Shown here: piece by piece, positions 5,813-13,058 of the stretch | Layout: each line of letters opens with the position of its first letter | Position numbering within the stretch: the first letter of the stretch is position 1 | NCBI GenBank assembly: GCA_034430255.1 | Contig: DAOUEU010000031.1 | Coordinates: 1-18,191, forward strand | Length of the DNA: 18,191 nt | DNA from: DATKYK01 sp034430255 | GTDB taxonomy: Bacteria > Chloroflexota > Dehalococcoidia > E44-bin15 | Reading direction: 5' to 3' | Notes under the pieces: generated by a model | Told to the model about the DNA's origin: nothing | The model's input: the letters and a program-made list of their open reading frames with translations, nothing else | Databases searched by the model: none | Position numbers and translations under genes: made by a program

Positions 5813-7795
5813 TTGGCTCCACTAAAGTACCTTTTCCAGCCACTTAAAATCGGAGCCATGGAGGTGAAGAACAGGATCGTTATGCCCGGTATGGAGCCGG
5901 GCTTCGGGATAGATGATGACGGCCGCATACAGCCCCAGCATACCGAATTCATTCTGGAGAGAGCGCGGGGTGAGCCTGGGATGATAATAAGCGGCGCTAT
6001 GCCGGTGCACCCTTCCGGTGCGGCCGACCCAGCTACTATCAGGATGGTGCACCTGTGGCAGGACAATGTATGGCCCGGCCTGCAGGAGATGGTCAGGTCG
6101 GTACACAGATATGAGGTCAAATTCGGGGCACAGCTAAACCACGCTGGCCTGAACCGCCTTCCTAAAGACAGTGTCTGTGCGTCAGTGGTTCCGCAACTGG
6201 CGGACATGGGTATGCCAGTACATGAGGCAACCCTGGAGGAACTGAAGGAGCTCGTGGAGGCTTTTGGTGAAGCTGCGAAGCGATGCGTGGAAGTCGGTTT
6301 CGATTTCATTGAGATTCACGGCGCACATTCATACCTGATAAATGAATTTCTCACCCCGCACTACAACACAAGAACCGATGAATACGGGGGGAGCTTCGAA
6401 AACAGGATAAGGTTCCTGCTCGATATACTACGTGAGGTGCGCAGCAGGGTTGGAGACGGGATACCCATAGGCGTACGACTGCCGGGAGATGATTTCATAG
6501 CCGAGGGAGGGTGGAATGTAGACAATCTTTGCCGCCTGGCTCCCATCCTAGAAAGAGAGGGCGTCAGCTACCTAAATGTGAGCCAGGCCGGCGCAGCCTA
6601 TGGCAGCCTGCATGTCAATATTGCGCCCATATACGAGAAGCAGGGTGCCTTCACCCACTTTGCCTCTGAAGTTAAAAAGCATGTCTCCATTCCGGTGGCA
6701 ACGGTGGGCAGAATAAAGAGTCCAGTGATGGCCGATGCGCTGGTAAAAGATGGCAAGGCAGACCTGGTGGCCATGGGCCGGGCCCTCATGGCCGATGCGG
6801 ATATGGTGGCAAAGGCAAGAAGGGGAGATATCTCTGACATACGTTTCTGCCTGGCAGAGTGCCTGGGCTGCATTGAGGGGATTCTCAGGTACGGAGAGGC
6901 TTCCTGTGCGGTTAATCCCAGAGTAGGCCGGGAGTATCTTTTAAATGATATCGAGGGGGAGAAGAAGGATGCGTCAAAGAAGATCCTGGTTGCTGGTGCT
7001 GGCTGCGCCGGTCTGGAGGCTGCCAGGCGGGCTGCTTTTGCCGGGCACGGGGTACTGCTGTGCGAGCGCAGAGGCTGGATTGGTGGTCAACTACGACTGG
7101 CAGCCTGCATACCGGAAAGGGAGGAAATAGCAGATATCATCCCCTGGTATGAGCGGCAGCTTAACAAGCTACATGTGGAGATCAGACTGAACACAGCGGT
7201 TGACGAGGGGTTGCTGGAGAAGTTCAATCCCGATGCACTCATAGTGGCAACAGGCAGTGTCCCTGAGGTGCCACTGGGCTATTTGGATGGTCTGAGCAAC
7301 GTTGAGGACATCGAGCTCATAATGGTGGATGAACTTATAGAGGAGCAGAAACTAACAGGGGAGACCGTTCTCGTTATTGGGGGGAATCAGATCGGCCTGC
7401 AGGTGGCGGACTATCTGGCAGAAAGGGGCAAGTCCGTTTATCTAATAGAGAAGGGGCCAAAGTGGGCAGTCGAAATGGCTCGCGCCGATCGACGCTACCT
7501 AATCGGCAGGCTGACAGATAGGGGGGTGGTGAGGCATCGAGGGGTCGAGAGGATAGAAATCCAGCCGGTTGATGATGTATGGATGAGCGGTGCCACGGGA
7601 AGAGAGCATCTTCCCGCAATTGAGACCATCGTCCTTGCCAGTCAAAGGAGACCGAACACCTCTCTGGCGGAGGTTGCAGAGAAGAAGGGCATCGAAACTC
7701 ACATCGTGGGGGACACAGCCGGCGTCTCGGGGGAAGGACAGGGGACTATTATGGCAGCTATTGCCGGCGGATACGATGTGGGTCGGTCGGTGTAG
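5813..7795 (+). CDS. Old Yellow Enzyme-family FMN/FAD/Fe-S oxidoreductase (2,4-dienoyl-CoA reductase-like)
   Basis: A 660-residue three-part flavoprotein of the FadH/trimethylamine-dehydrogenase type. The TTG start is supported by GGAGGAGA just upstream. Residues 1-340 form the FMN TIM barrel: QLNHAG (107-112) and the active-site block with His169/His172, then NEFLTP, TDEYGGSFENR. A Cys cluster follows (Cys346, 350, 353, 365), then an FAD-binding Rossmann motif GAGCAG (395-400) and an NAD(P)H-binding motif (GGNQIG). Family members reduce enoyl- or dienoyl-CoA, bile-acid intermediates or other activated alkenes with NAD(P)H, or demethylate amines; the substrate here is not predictable. Full length compares well with FadH (about 670). 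The Cys spacing C-x3-C-x2-C-x11-C differs from the usual C-x2-C-x3-C-x11/12-C. It appears monocistronic. Confidence 0.93.
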   Translation: MAPLKYLFQPLKIGAMEVKNRIVMPGMEPGFGIDDDGRIQPQHTEFILERARGEPGMIISGAMPVHPSGAADPATIRMVHLWQDNVWPGLQEMVRSVHRYEVKFGAQLNHAGLNRLPKDSVCASVVPQLADMGMPVHEATLEELKELVEAFGEAAKRCVEVGFDFIEIHGAHSYLINEFLTPHYNTRTDEYGGSFENRIRFLLDILREVRSRVGDGIPIGVRLPGDDFIAEGGWNVDNLCRLAPILEREGVSYLNVSQAGAAYGSLHVNIAPIYEKQGAFTHFASEVKKHVSIPVATVGRIKSPVMADALVKDGKADLVAMGRALMADADMVAKARRGDISDIRFCLAECLGCIEGILRYGEASCAVNPRVGREYLLNDIEGEKKDASKKILVAGAGCAGLEAARRAAFAGHGVLLCERRGWIGGQLRLAACIPEREEIADIIPWYERQLNKLHVEIRLNTAVDEGLLEKFNPDALIVATGSVPEVPLGYLDGLSNVEDIELIMVDELIEEQKLTGETVLVIGGNQIGLQVADYLAERGKSVYLIEKGPKWAVEMARADRRYLIGRLTDRGVVRHRGVERIEIQPVDDVWMSGATGREHLPAIETIVLASQRRPNTSLAEVAEKKGIETHIVGDTAGVSGEGQGTIMAAIAGGYDVGRSV

Positions 7796-7839
7796 AGGAA
7801 AGGGGCAGATTTTGGGCCGGGATCGGGGTCTGAGCATAA

Positions 7840-8073
7840 CTCACGGTTCATGTCTATCAGGTCATTTACACGGACGGGGATGACATGCTTGCCGTTGTGG
7901 AGCGGAAGACCCTGGATAACCTCCTCGCCGATTTCGGAATGATGCAGGTTCTCCCCCAGAGGCTCGTCGAGCTCGCTACCCACGAGAACCATGCCCTGGT
8001 AATCGAGTCCCCTATGCCGACCTCCCAAGTAGATAAGCCCTCGAGGCTTCTGATCATGAATATAATTTCATAA
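7840..8073 (+). pseudogene. Probable remnant of an ERCC4-type nuclease
   Basis: An open frame from 7840 to a stop at 8073 contains VVERKTLDNLLADFG and, 15 residues later, RLVELATHENHALVIES. This resembles the ERCC4 nuclease core (VERKT, then a helix, then a strand ending in IE). The N-terminal part with the DxRE strand is absent: an in-frame stop lies at 7837-7839 and no start precedes the motif except ATG 7885. The frame is therefore a truncated fragment rather than a working nuclease. The rest of 7796-8154 is gene-free and very AT-rich after 8074. A small intact protein of 62 residues from 7885 cannot be excluded. Confidence 0.4.
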
Positions 8074-8154
8074 ATTTAAGAATGTGTAATGCGTATCATT
8101 TATATTTATAATCACTTAAAACTTATGGCAGCGTATCTCTTGCTCTTCGTCGAT

Positions 8155-8574
8155 CTATCTCTTTCCCACGCATATCAGTTCTATCAGTACTCCGTGTACA
8201 GATCTGGGGTGGATAAAAATATATGAAGCCCCCGAAGGCCCCAGCGAAACGGGTTCTTCGGGCACAAGCCTTACCCCCCTTTGCCTTAGCCTGGTGACCA
8301 TCTCATCCATGTCCCTTACCCTGAACGCAATATGGTGTATACCTTCGCCCCTACTTCGGAGGAACTTTGCGATCACAGCATCAGGGGCCACGGATGAGAC
8401 AATGTGAAACATCGTATCGCCTATATGGGCGCACCTTACCGACATACTATCCGCTGGCACTGTCCAACTATCTTTGAACTCCAGTCCAAAAAGATCCTCA
8501 AACAACGCGACAACCTCATCCTGATTCTCAACCGCCAGAACCACTTCTTCCACGTTCTCTATCATTCCAGCCAT
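8155..8574 (-). CDS. VOC-superfamily protein, methylmalonyl-CoA epimerase-like
   Basis: A 139-residue glyoxalase/VOC fold protein. The C-terminal half fits methylmalonyl-CoA epimerase closely: IAKFLRSRGEGIHHIAF, DMDEMVTRLRQRGVRL, EEP, and HPRSVHGVLIEL. The epimerase interconverts (R)- and (S)-methylmalonyl-CoA with a divalent metal. By alignment from memory, the usual metal ligands His/Gln/His/Glu fall on Glu10, His57, His81 and Glu132, so two of four are changed and another acyl-CoA or 2-oxo substrate is possible. AAGGAGG lies 9 nt before the ATG. It is the second gene of a minus-strand pair, 33 nt after the DUF1847 gene. Confidence 0.88.
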   Translation of the reverse strand: MAGMIENVEEVVLAVENQDEVVALFEDLFGLEFKDSWTVPADSMSVRCAHIGDTMFHIVSSVAPDAVIAKFLRSRGEGIHHIAFRVRDMDEMVTRLRQRGVRLVPEEPVSLGPSGASYIFIHPRSVHGVLIELICVGKR

Positions 8575-8607
8575 TCTTAACCCCCTCCTTTTTTTATATA
8601 TCCGCTC

Positions 8608-9300
8608 TTACTCACCAGTCGGTATTATAAGCCTGGCATAGTAACTCTGAGACAGGTACACCGCAGCTAGGGGATTATGTCCTGTCACCCGGTCCTTTAC
8701 CGCCAGCACAGTCATCGGTGCCCTACAGTACCTCATGAATAGGGTATCGTGACCTACGCACAGGCACATGAGTATTGCTAAATCAACCTCTTCGGAGTTC
8801 AGGACTTCCGCCTGTGTTATGGGGTTGCACATGGACTCAAAGCGCTGGGGCCCGGGGATTTTCTCCTCCGGCTTGATGTCTATCCTCTCCTTGGGAATGG
8901 CTCCTACCTTGCAACACACCGATATCACCTCGAAGCCCTTGGCCTCAAATATCCCGGCCACCATCCGCGCTTCAGCGACCACGCCCACGCAGAAGGCGAG
9001 TCCCAGCCTCTTAAAGGAATTCTTTTGAGCAAATTGTATGGTCTCCTCTATGCGAGGTATCCTGGTCACTAACCCGCTGGGGGTTTTCTCGTAGCACTCG
9101 AACTCCTGCACTGAGGCCAGACGGGCGAACTCCCTCACATCATCCCTGTCGTACTCGCGCACAGACCTCTCTATGACATCCTGCTTTGATTTGCTAGGGC
9201 AAAAGCGCGGTGCCCCCTCAAAGCTCGGCCTCTCGTCTGCTGCGATGTTGGGATAACAAAGCATCCGAGAGCACATTACACATTGCGGCTTGTTATGCAT
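8608..9300 (-). CDS. DUF1847-family Cys-rich (predicted metal-binding) protein
   Basis: A 230-residue protein matching the DUF1847 family as I remember it. It has an N-terminal Cys cluster (Cys7, 10, 15, 34; C-x2-C-x4-C-x18-C with CP at the end), then RIEETIQFAQKNSFKRLGLAFCVGVVAEA, a VCCKVG segment, MCNPITQAEVLN, and CLCVGHDTLF. The conserved middle Cys residues suggest binding of Zn or an Fe-S cluster in addition to the N-terminal site. The function is unknown; members are common in anaerobes with corrinoid or Fe-S metabolism. The ribosome site AGGAGGTGAT immediately before the ATG is nearly perfect. It is first in a two-gene unit with the VOC protein. No clear promoter was found in the 300 bp upstream. 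Confidence 0.9.
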   Translation of the reverse strand: MHNKPQCVMCSRMLCYPNIAADERPSFEGAPRFCPSKSKQDVIERSVREYDRDDVREFARLASVQEFECYEKTPSGLVTRIPRIEETIQFAQKNSFKRLGLAFCVGVVAEARMVAGIFEAKGFEVISVCCKVGAIPKERIDIKPEEKIPGPQRFESMCNPITQAEVLNSEEVDLAILMCLCVGHDTLFMRYCRAPMTVLAVKDRVTGHNPLAAVYLSQSYYARLIIPTGE

Positions 9301-9387
9301 ATATCACCTCCTGGTTCGTTTTCCGCTATTCCGAGTCATCTATTAAAATCATGCTGCAACTGAAATGGCCCCGGGGGAAACTGAAAT

Positions 9388-9443
9388 TGGGGCTACACAC
9401 TCATAACTATTCTATTGGTTTCGCTCCAAATTGAATAGCCCCA
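9388..9443. repeat. Inverted repeat with nested hairpin, possible old insertion-sequence end
   Basis: TGGGGCTA (9388-9395) pairs with TAGCCCCA (9436-9443), enclosing a small TTGG/CCAA stem, with CTTTTTC after it on the plus strand. Just upstream, AACTGAAAT occurs twice (beside GGCCCC and beside TGGGGC). Clustered short repeats of this AAATGGCCCC/AAATTGGGGC type recall the multi-repeat ends of IS21-family elements, but no transposase gene is present. It could equally be a terminator. The rest of 9301-9603 holds only the promoter at 9542-9570. Confidence 0.3.
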
Positions 9444-9541
9444 CTTTTTCAAGGGAAACTAGATAGGATGCTGCCATTTTCACAAAAGACACACCCGGCG
9501 GAGGCTAGCAGATATTCAACAGACCGCTAGATTATCTATGC

Positions 9542-9575
9542 TGCACAGCGAATTACGATAGTGCTATAATAGCAC
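9542..9575 (+). promoter_or_regulatory. Promoter with -10 inside a palindrome
   Basis: The -35 TGCACA (9542-9547, 4 of 6), a 17-bp spacer and the extended -10 TGC-TATAAT (9565-9570) precede the small Cys-rich gene. The -10 is the centre of a perfect inverted repeat GTGCTA-TAA-TAGCAC (9561-9575), as expected for an operator overlapping the promoter, or by chance. The string TAGTGCTATAATAGC is shared with the lipoprotein promoter at 4321-4335. Confidence 0.6.
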
Positions 9576-9603
9576 TGGGTAAATTAGGGCAAGAGGCGTA
9601 AAC

Positions 9604-9921
9604 ATGAGTGATATTTTCGATGAAGCACAGGCACTGGTTCAATGCAAGTCCTGCCCCTGGTATAAGAACTGCGTGCTACCGATACGGGTGACAGAAGAGG
9701 ACCTGAGAAGGCAAATGGAGTCCTCAATGCCCGGTTCATCAATGCCGGGAACGCCATACGGCATATCTCAACTCCTGTCAAGTATGGCAACAGCGGCCCA
9801 AAACTCTCTCCTCGAGGGTTGCCCCGTATTCATCGACAGGCTTCGGTCAAACCCAAAGCTTGCCGATCGAGTAAAGAGGATTATGCTAGAGTGGTCACAG
9901 GAGAGCGAAAAGCAAGAATAG
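9604..9921 (+). CDS. Small four-cysteine protein, possible Fe-S or Zn site
   Basis: A 105-residue soluble protein. It has a Cys motif C-x2-C-x5-C (Cys14, 17, 23; CKSCPWYKNC) and one distant Cys73 in EGCPVF, which together could bind a metal or Fe-S cluster. The middle has a low-complexity linker with SSMPG twice. The C-terminal part is a predicted charged helix (LADRVKRIMLEWSQESEKQE). I do not recognise the family. A modest ribosome site (AAGAGG) and a clear promoter precede it. It is followed after 18 nt by a tiny basic ORF and then by a multi-cluster Fe-S protein, so a role with that protein is plausible (inference). Confidence 0.75.
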   Translation: MSDIFDEAQALVQCKSCPWYKNCVLPIRVTEEDLRRQMESSMPGSSMPGTPYGISQLLSSMATAAQNSLLEGCPVFIDRLRSNPKLADRVKRIMLEWSQESEKQE

Positions 9922-9939
9922 GGACAAAGCAGAGAACTT

Positions 9940-10059
9940 ATGAAAGGTTTCCGAACTCCATCCTGGTTTCGAATGAAGGGTTTCCGCAACCAGGCACAGG
10001 ACAAGGTTCACGCTAAAAAGAGCAGCAGACGCAAGTCGAAGAGAACAAAGACCAAATAG
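9940..10059 (+). CDS. Tiny very basic protein (39 aa), hypothetical
   Basis: An ATG at 9940 opens a 39-codon frame ending with TAG at 10057-10059. The product begins MKGFRTPSWF, repeats MKGFR nine residues later, and ends in a Lys/Arg/Ser-rich tail (KKSSRRKSKRTKTK). It has no acidic patch, so it could bind RNA, DNA or another acidic partner. The start lies 18 nt after the stop of the four-Cys gene on the same strand, but the ribosome site is poor (AGAGAA). A composition this skewed in an otherwise ordinary intergenic gap favours a real gene. I know no family. Confidence 0.4.
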   Translation: MKGFRTPSWFRMKGFRNQAQDKVHAKKSSRRKSKRTKTK

Positions 10060-10068
10060 CCGAGCCCC

Positions 10069-10104
10069 GGACTGTTGTATGTCCATTTAGCAGTTGAGCT
10101 AAAT
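10069..10104 (+). promoter_or_regulatory. Two adjacent hairpins before the Fe-S protein gene
   Basis: GGAC-tgttgtat-GTCC (10069-10084) is followed directly by ATTTAGC-agttga-GCTAAAT (10085-10104), a perfect 7-bp inverted repeat. The ribosome site AAGAGGAGAG begins five bases later. The second repeat may be an operator or an RNA hairpin that affects translation of the Fe-S protein. Confidence 0.4.
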
Positions 10105-10121
10105 CGCAAGAGGAGAGTAAT

Positions 10122-11195
10122 GTGACCACGGCGAGTCAGATCTATCGAGATTTGCAAAAGCATTTAGACGAACTGCCCATCGGTTTCCCGCCGACAGAAT
10201 CGGGTGTTGAAATTCGCATACTGAAACACCTCTTTACCCCAGAAGAAGCCGAAATTGCACAGTATCTTTCTATCATAGCTGAACCACTAAATGACATTTA
10301 CCAAAAAGTAGCAAAGAGCGGAATATCTCTCCAAGAACTGGAACAGATACTGGACCGCATGGTCCATAAGGGGACCATTCTAACTAGAAAAAAGGGTGAT
10401 GAGAAATATTACGGTAATGCCATGCTCGCTGTTGGAATATTCGAACTGCAGGTAGAGCGACTAACCAGGGACTTCATCCAGGACATGCTCCAGTATCTCG
10501 ATGAGGCATTCGGCAAGGAGGTATATAGGACCAAGATTCCCCAGCTGCGCACCATCCCCATAGAGAAAAGCATTCCCCGTGAGTATCACGTCAGCAGCTA
10601 TGACAACGTAAGACAAATCGTCGATAGCATCGATGGTCGAATAGCAGTAGCTAACTGCGTTTGCCGCCAGGCTAAGGACCTCATTGGGGAAAGCTGCCGT
10701 CACACTGACCTTCGCGAGACATGCCTGATATTTCGTGGTGCGGCCGAGCATCACCTCAACCTAGGCCTTGCCCGTTCCATTACCAAAGGTGAAGCCTTCG
10801 ATATCTTGAAGAAAGCAGAGGAAGCGGGGTTAGTCCTGCAGCCGGAGAACTCACAGCGTCCGCATTATATCTGCTGCTGCTGCGGCGATTGCTGTGCAAT
10901 CCTGACCACGGTTAAAAAATTCCCCTGCCCGGCAGAGTTCTATGCAACCAACTACTATTCCGTCGTGGACGCTGATTTATGTAATGGTTGTGAGACCTGT
11001 TTGGATATATGCCAGTTAGATGCCCTGGAAATGGTAAATGACGTTGCTACGGTCAACCGCGACCGCTGTATCGGCTGTGGGAACTGTATTGCAAACTGTA
11101 CATCTAATGCTATCCGTTTACAGAAGAAAGATGAAGAGTTACTGCCTCCGGTAAATACCAAAACCCTGTACATGAATATCATGTCCAGAAAATGA
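10122..11195 (+). CDS. Multi-cluster Fe-S protein with helical N-terminal domain and 2x[4Fe-4S] ferredoxin domain
   Basis: A 357-residue protein. The GTG start follows AAGAGGAGAG; the overlapping ATG at 10120 is closed at once by TGA. Residues 1-130 are mainly helical and include a stretch resembling a winged-helix domain (ISLQELEQILDRMVHKGTIL). A central Cys region has C-x-CR (Cys179, 181), Cys192 and Cys201, then CCCCGDCC (251-258) and Cys269. The C-terminus is a classic double ferredoxin, C-x2-C-x2-C-x3-C at 287-297 and at 316-326. There are 19 cysteines in all. Such proteins occur in anaerobes beside oxidoreductases and probably carry electrons in the cytoplasm; the partner is unknown. 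The likely operon partners are the four-Cys and basic proteins upstream. Confidence 0.9.
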   Translation: MTTASQIYRDLQKHLDELPIGFPPTESGVEIRILKHLFTPEEAEIAQYLSIIAEPLNDIYQKVAKSGISLQELEQILDRMVHKGTILTRKKGDEKYYGNAMLAVGIFELQVERLTRDFIQDMLQYLDEAFGKEVYRTKIPQLRTIPIEKSIPREYHVSSYDNVRQIVDSIDGRIAVANCVCRQAKDLIGESCRHTDLRETCLIFRGAAEHHLNLGLARSITKGEAFDILKKAEEAGLVLQPENSQRPHYICCCCGDCCAILTTVKKFPCPAEFYATNYYSVVDADLCNGCETCLDICQLDALEMVNDVATVNRDRCIGCGNCIANCTSNAIRLQKKDEELLPPVNTKTLYMNIMSRK

Positions 11196-11361
11196 ATTAC
11201 CCCTCGGCAGGCCGATGGGCATCTGTGGCGAGAATTCTCGCACCTTCATCATTCGAATTTGCCTTGAAGCGCCTAAATACGCCTCTTGCCACCCCACCCT
11301 GCGATTTATCCCGCCACTAAGCTAAAGGGTATTCTCACTATTTTTTATAAGTAACCCACGT

Positions 11362-11367
11362 TATAAT
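11362..11367 (+). promoter_or_regulatory. Possible -10 box of the patatin-like gene
   Basis: A perfect TATAAT lies 24 bp before the preferred GTG start at 11392, with no good -35. With a transcript start near 11374 the leader would be very short but would still include GAGGTG. The gap 11196-11361 shows no gene and no convincing terminator. Confidence 0.35.
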
Positions 11368-11391
11368 ACCGGGACGGGCGAGGTGCCGCGG

Positions 11392-12894
11392 GTGCAAAGA
11401 ACTGATTTGTTGGATGGTATATTCTCCGGGGGCGGCTCACTGGGAATGGCCTATGTCGGTGCCCTCAGGGCAGTTCGAGAGCATGGTTTCTGGTTCGCAC
11501 GCGTTGTGGGCACGTCAGCGGGCTCCATGGTAGCAGCACTGATAGCAGCAGGCTACAGTGCTGCCGAGCTGGAATGGATTTTCGCTCCGTTAGGATCAAC
11601 CATCGATAGACCCGACTCGCTGCCGTTCTCGGTAACAGAACCCATCGATCTTTCCACATTCCTCGACTACCCTGAATCCTCGAGCGATATAGACTCTACT
11701 ATCATGAGAAAGACGTATCTCTGGAGAGCCATCAAGCTGAATGCTGTGGACGAGCTTCTCGATAGGAAACTAACCCGACTTCCAGAACGCAACCAGTTGG
11801 TAGATGACATCACGGGTAGAATCATCGCAATATCATTCGGGAGATTGAACCTTTTTCGGAACCGCATCTATAAGGTTATAAACACCGCGTTGCACTTTTA
11901 CCCGGAGGGAACGCCTGCAATCCGGAGTTTCATGCCCATTACCCTGGAGCAGCTTCGCGAAGATATAGCCGATGTCGCCTGGAGGGCATTTACCGATACG
12001 GTCAAAGATTATCGGCTCTTTGTGAACTGGACCTTCGAAGGCGGGTTTTTCGAAGGCCAAGTTATGTATAAGAAGATGAAAGAGCTACTGGAGGCCAAAG
12101 TCTGGGAGTCCAGAGGTCTATCGGTACGCCCGGTCCGGTTTAACGATCTACCACTCGAGCTGGGCATCATTTCGGCGAACACCTCCCACCCTGACAAAGC
12201 GAAGCGGATGCAGGTCCGCACAAGGCTCAGTGCTGGCAACACTGAAGTGGCACTGGCAGTGCGAGACTCTATGAGTGTTCCCCTGTTCTTTAAGCCCAGG
12301 AAGTACACTAGAGGAGGCAATACATTTGAAATAATGGACGGCGGACTAATCTGCAATTTCCCCTTCTGGCTCTTCACCGGAGGTCAGGAGAGATACCTTA
12401 TGCCCAGCGCGGCTGACGATGCGAGACCAAAGTTAGGTTTCATCCTTGACAAAGAATTAGATGCCCGCCCTGACTGGGGCTGTCCTGAACCAAAGTGGCA
12501 CGTGCCCGGCTCCAAAGAGGGACGTTCACCGAATAACATTGAAGCCCTTGCTGAAAACCCGGAGTTCGCTTTCCTCTCGTGGGGGGGTCTATTCTCGGGG
12601 AGTCCATTCAGCGAGTTCATCGGTATAGAACGTGCGTTGAGGCTGGTTGATGTATCCCTGGCAGCAGAACTGACCTTTACCGAACCCTGGCGCTCAGGTA
12701 TTAAGAAAACCTATCCCTACCAAGAGGTATATATCCCGTTAAAAGGCTATAACGGACTGGATTTCTCCGTGAACAGAGATGTTAAGACCTGGCGGGGAAT
12801 GGTTGACCGCGGTTACGAGGCAACGTTAGCCAAACTGATAAGTGCCGGTCTCATCCCAGGTTCAGCTAGGAAGAAGAACCCTTACCGCCCTTAA
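11392..12894 (+). CDS. Patatin-like phospholipase/acyl hydrolase
   Basis: A protein of about 500 residues in the patatin family, which hydrolyses acyl chains from lipids with a Ser-Asp dyad. Near the N-terminus it has the oxyanion loop GIFSGGGSLGMAYVGAL, then the nucleophile elbow GTSAG (Ser42 from this start). The catalytic Asp lies in MDGGLICNFP (Asp316). Both catalytic elements are intact. It is longer than typical bacterial patatins (about 300), with extra sequence between Ser and Asp and a C-terminal extension of about 170 residues of unknown role. There is no signal peptide, so it is probably cytoplasmic or peripheral to the membrane. I prefer the GTG at 11392 because GAGGTG (11380-11385) lies 6 nt before it; GTG 11383 is the alternative and adds three residues. 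It converges with the CFI-box gene at 13059. Confidence 0.9.
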   Translation: MQRTDLLDGIFSGGGSLGMAYVGALRAVREHGFWFARVVGTSAGSMVAALIAAGYSAAELEWIFAPLGSTIDRPDSLPFSVTEPIDLSTFLDYPESSSDIDSTIMRKTYLWRAIKLNAVDELLDRKLTRLPERNQLVDDITGRIIAISFGRLNLFRNRIYKVINTALHFYPEGTPAIRSFMPITLEQLREDIADVAWRAFTDTVKDYRLFVNWTFEGGFFEGQVMYKKMKELLEAKVWESRGLSVRPVRFNDLPLELGIISANTSHPDKAKRMQVRTRLSAGNTEVALAVRDSMSVPLFFKPRKYTRGGNTFEIMDGGLICNFPFWLFTGGQERYLMPSAADDARPKLGFILDKELDARPDWGCPEPKWHVPGSKEGRSPNNIEALAENPEFAFLSWGGLFSGSPFSEFIGIERALRLVDVSLAAELTFTEPWRSGIKKTYPYQEVYIPLKGYNGLDFSVNRDVKTWRGMVDRGYEATLAKLISAGLIPGSARKKNPYRP

Positions 12895-13058
12895 AGCTAA
12901 ACCGAAAAGGGGTCAAGGTCACAGGCCGAAGTACGGTAATCACCTGGGTAGACGTTACTTAGCTATATCGGTTCAAGGGGCTAGTAGCAAAGGCACGCGT
13001 AGGTGTTTAATTGTAACCAAGAAAACAAGCGCTTAGCATGTATTTCTTGTTGGAGCAG

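Noticed and set aside
7699..8057. Minus-strand open frames over the ERCC4-like segment
   Set aside because: The plus strand shows the ERKT...VIE spacing of a known nuclease core; the minus frames have no recognisable motif or ribosome site.
11200..11225. CCCCTCGGC...GCCGATGGG hairpin after the Fe-S protein gene
   Set aside because: The arms meet with almost no loop, one pair is mismatched, and no T tract follows, so a terminator call is not supported.
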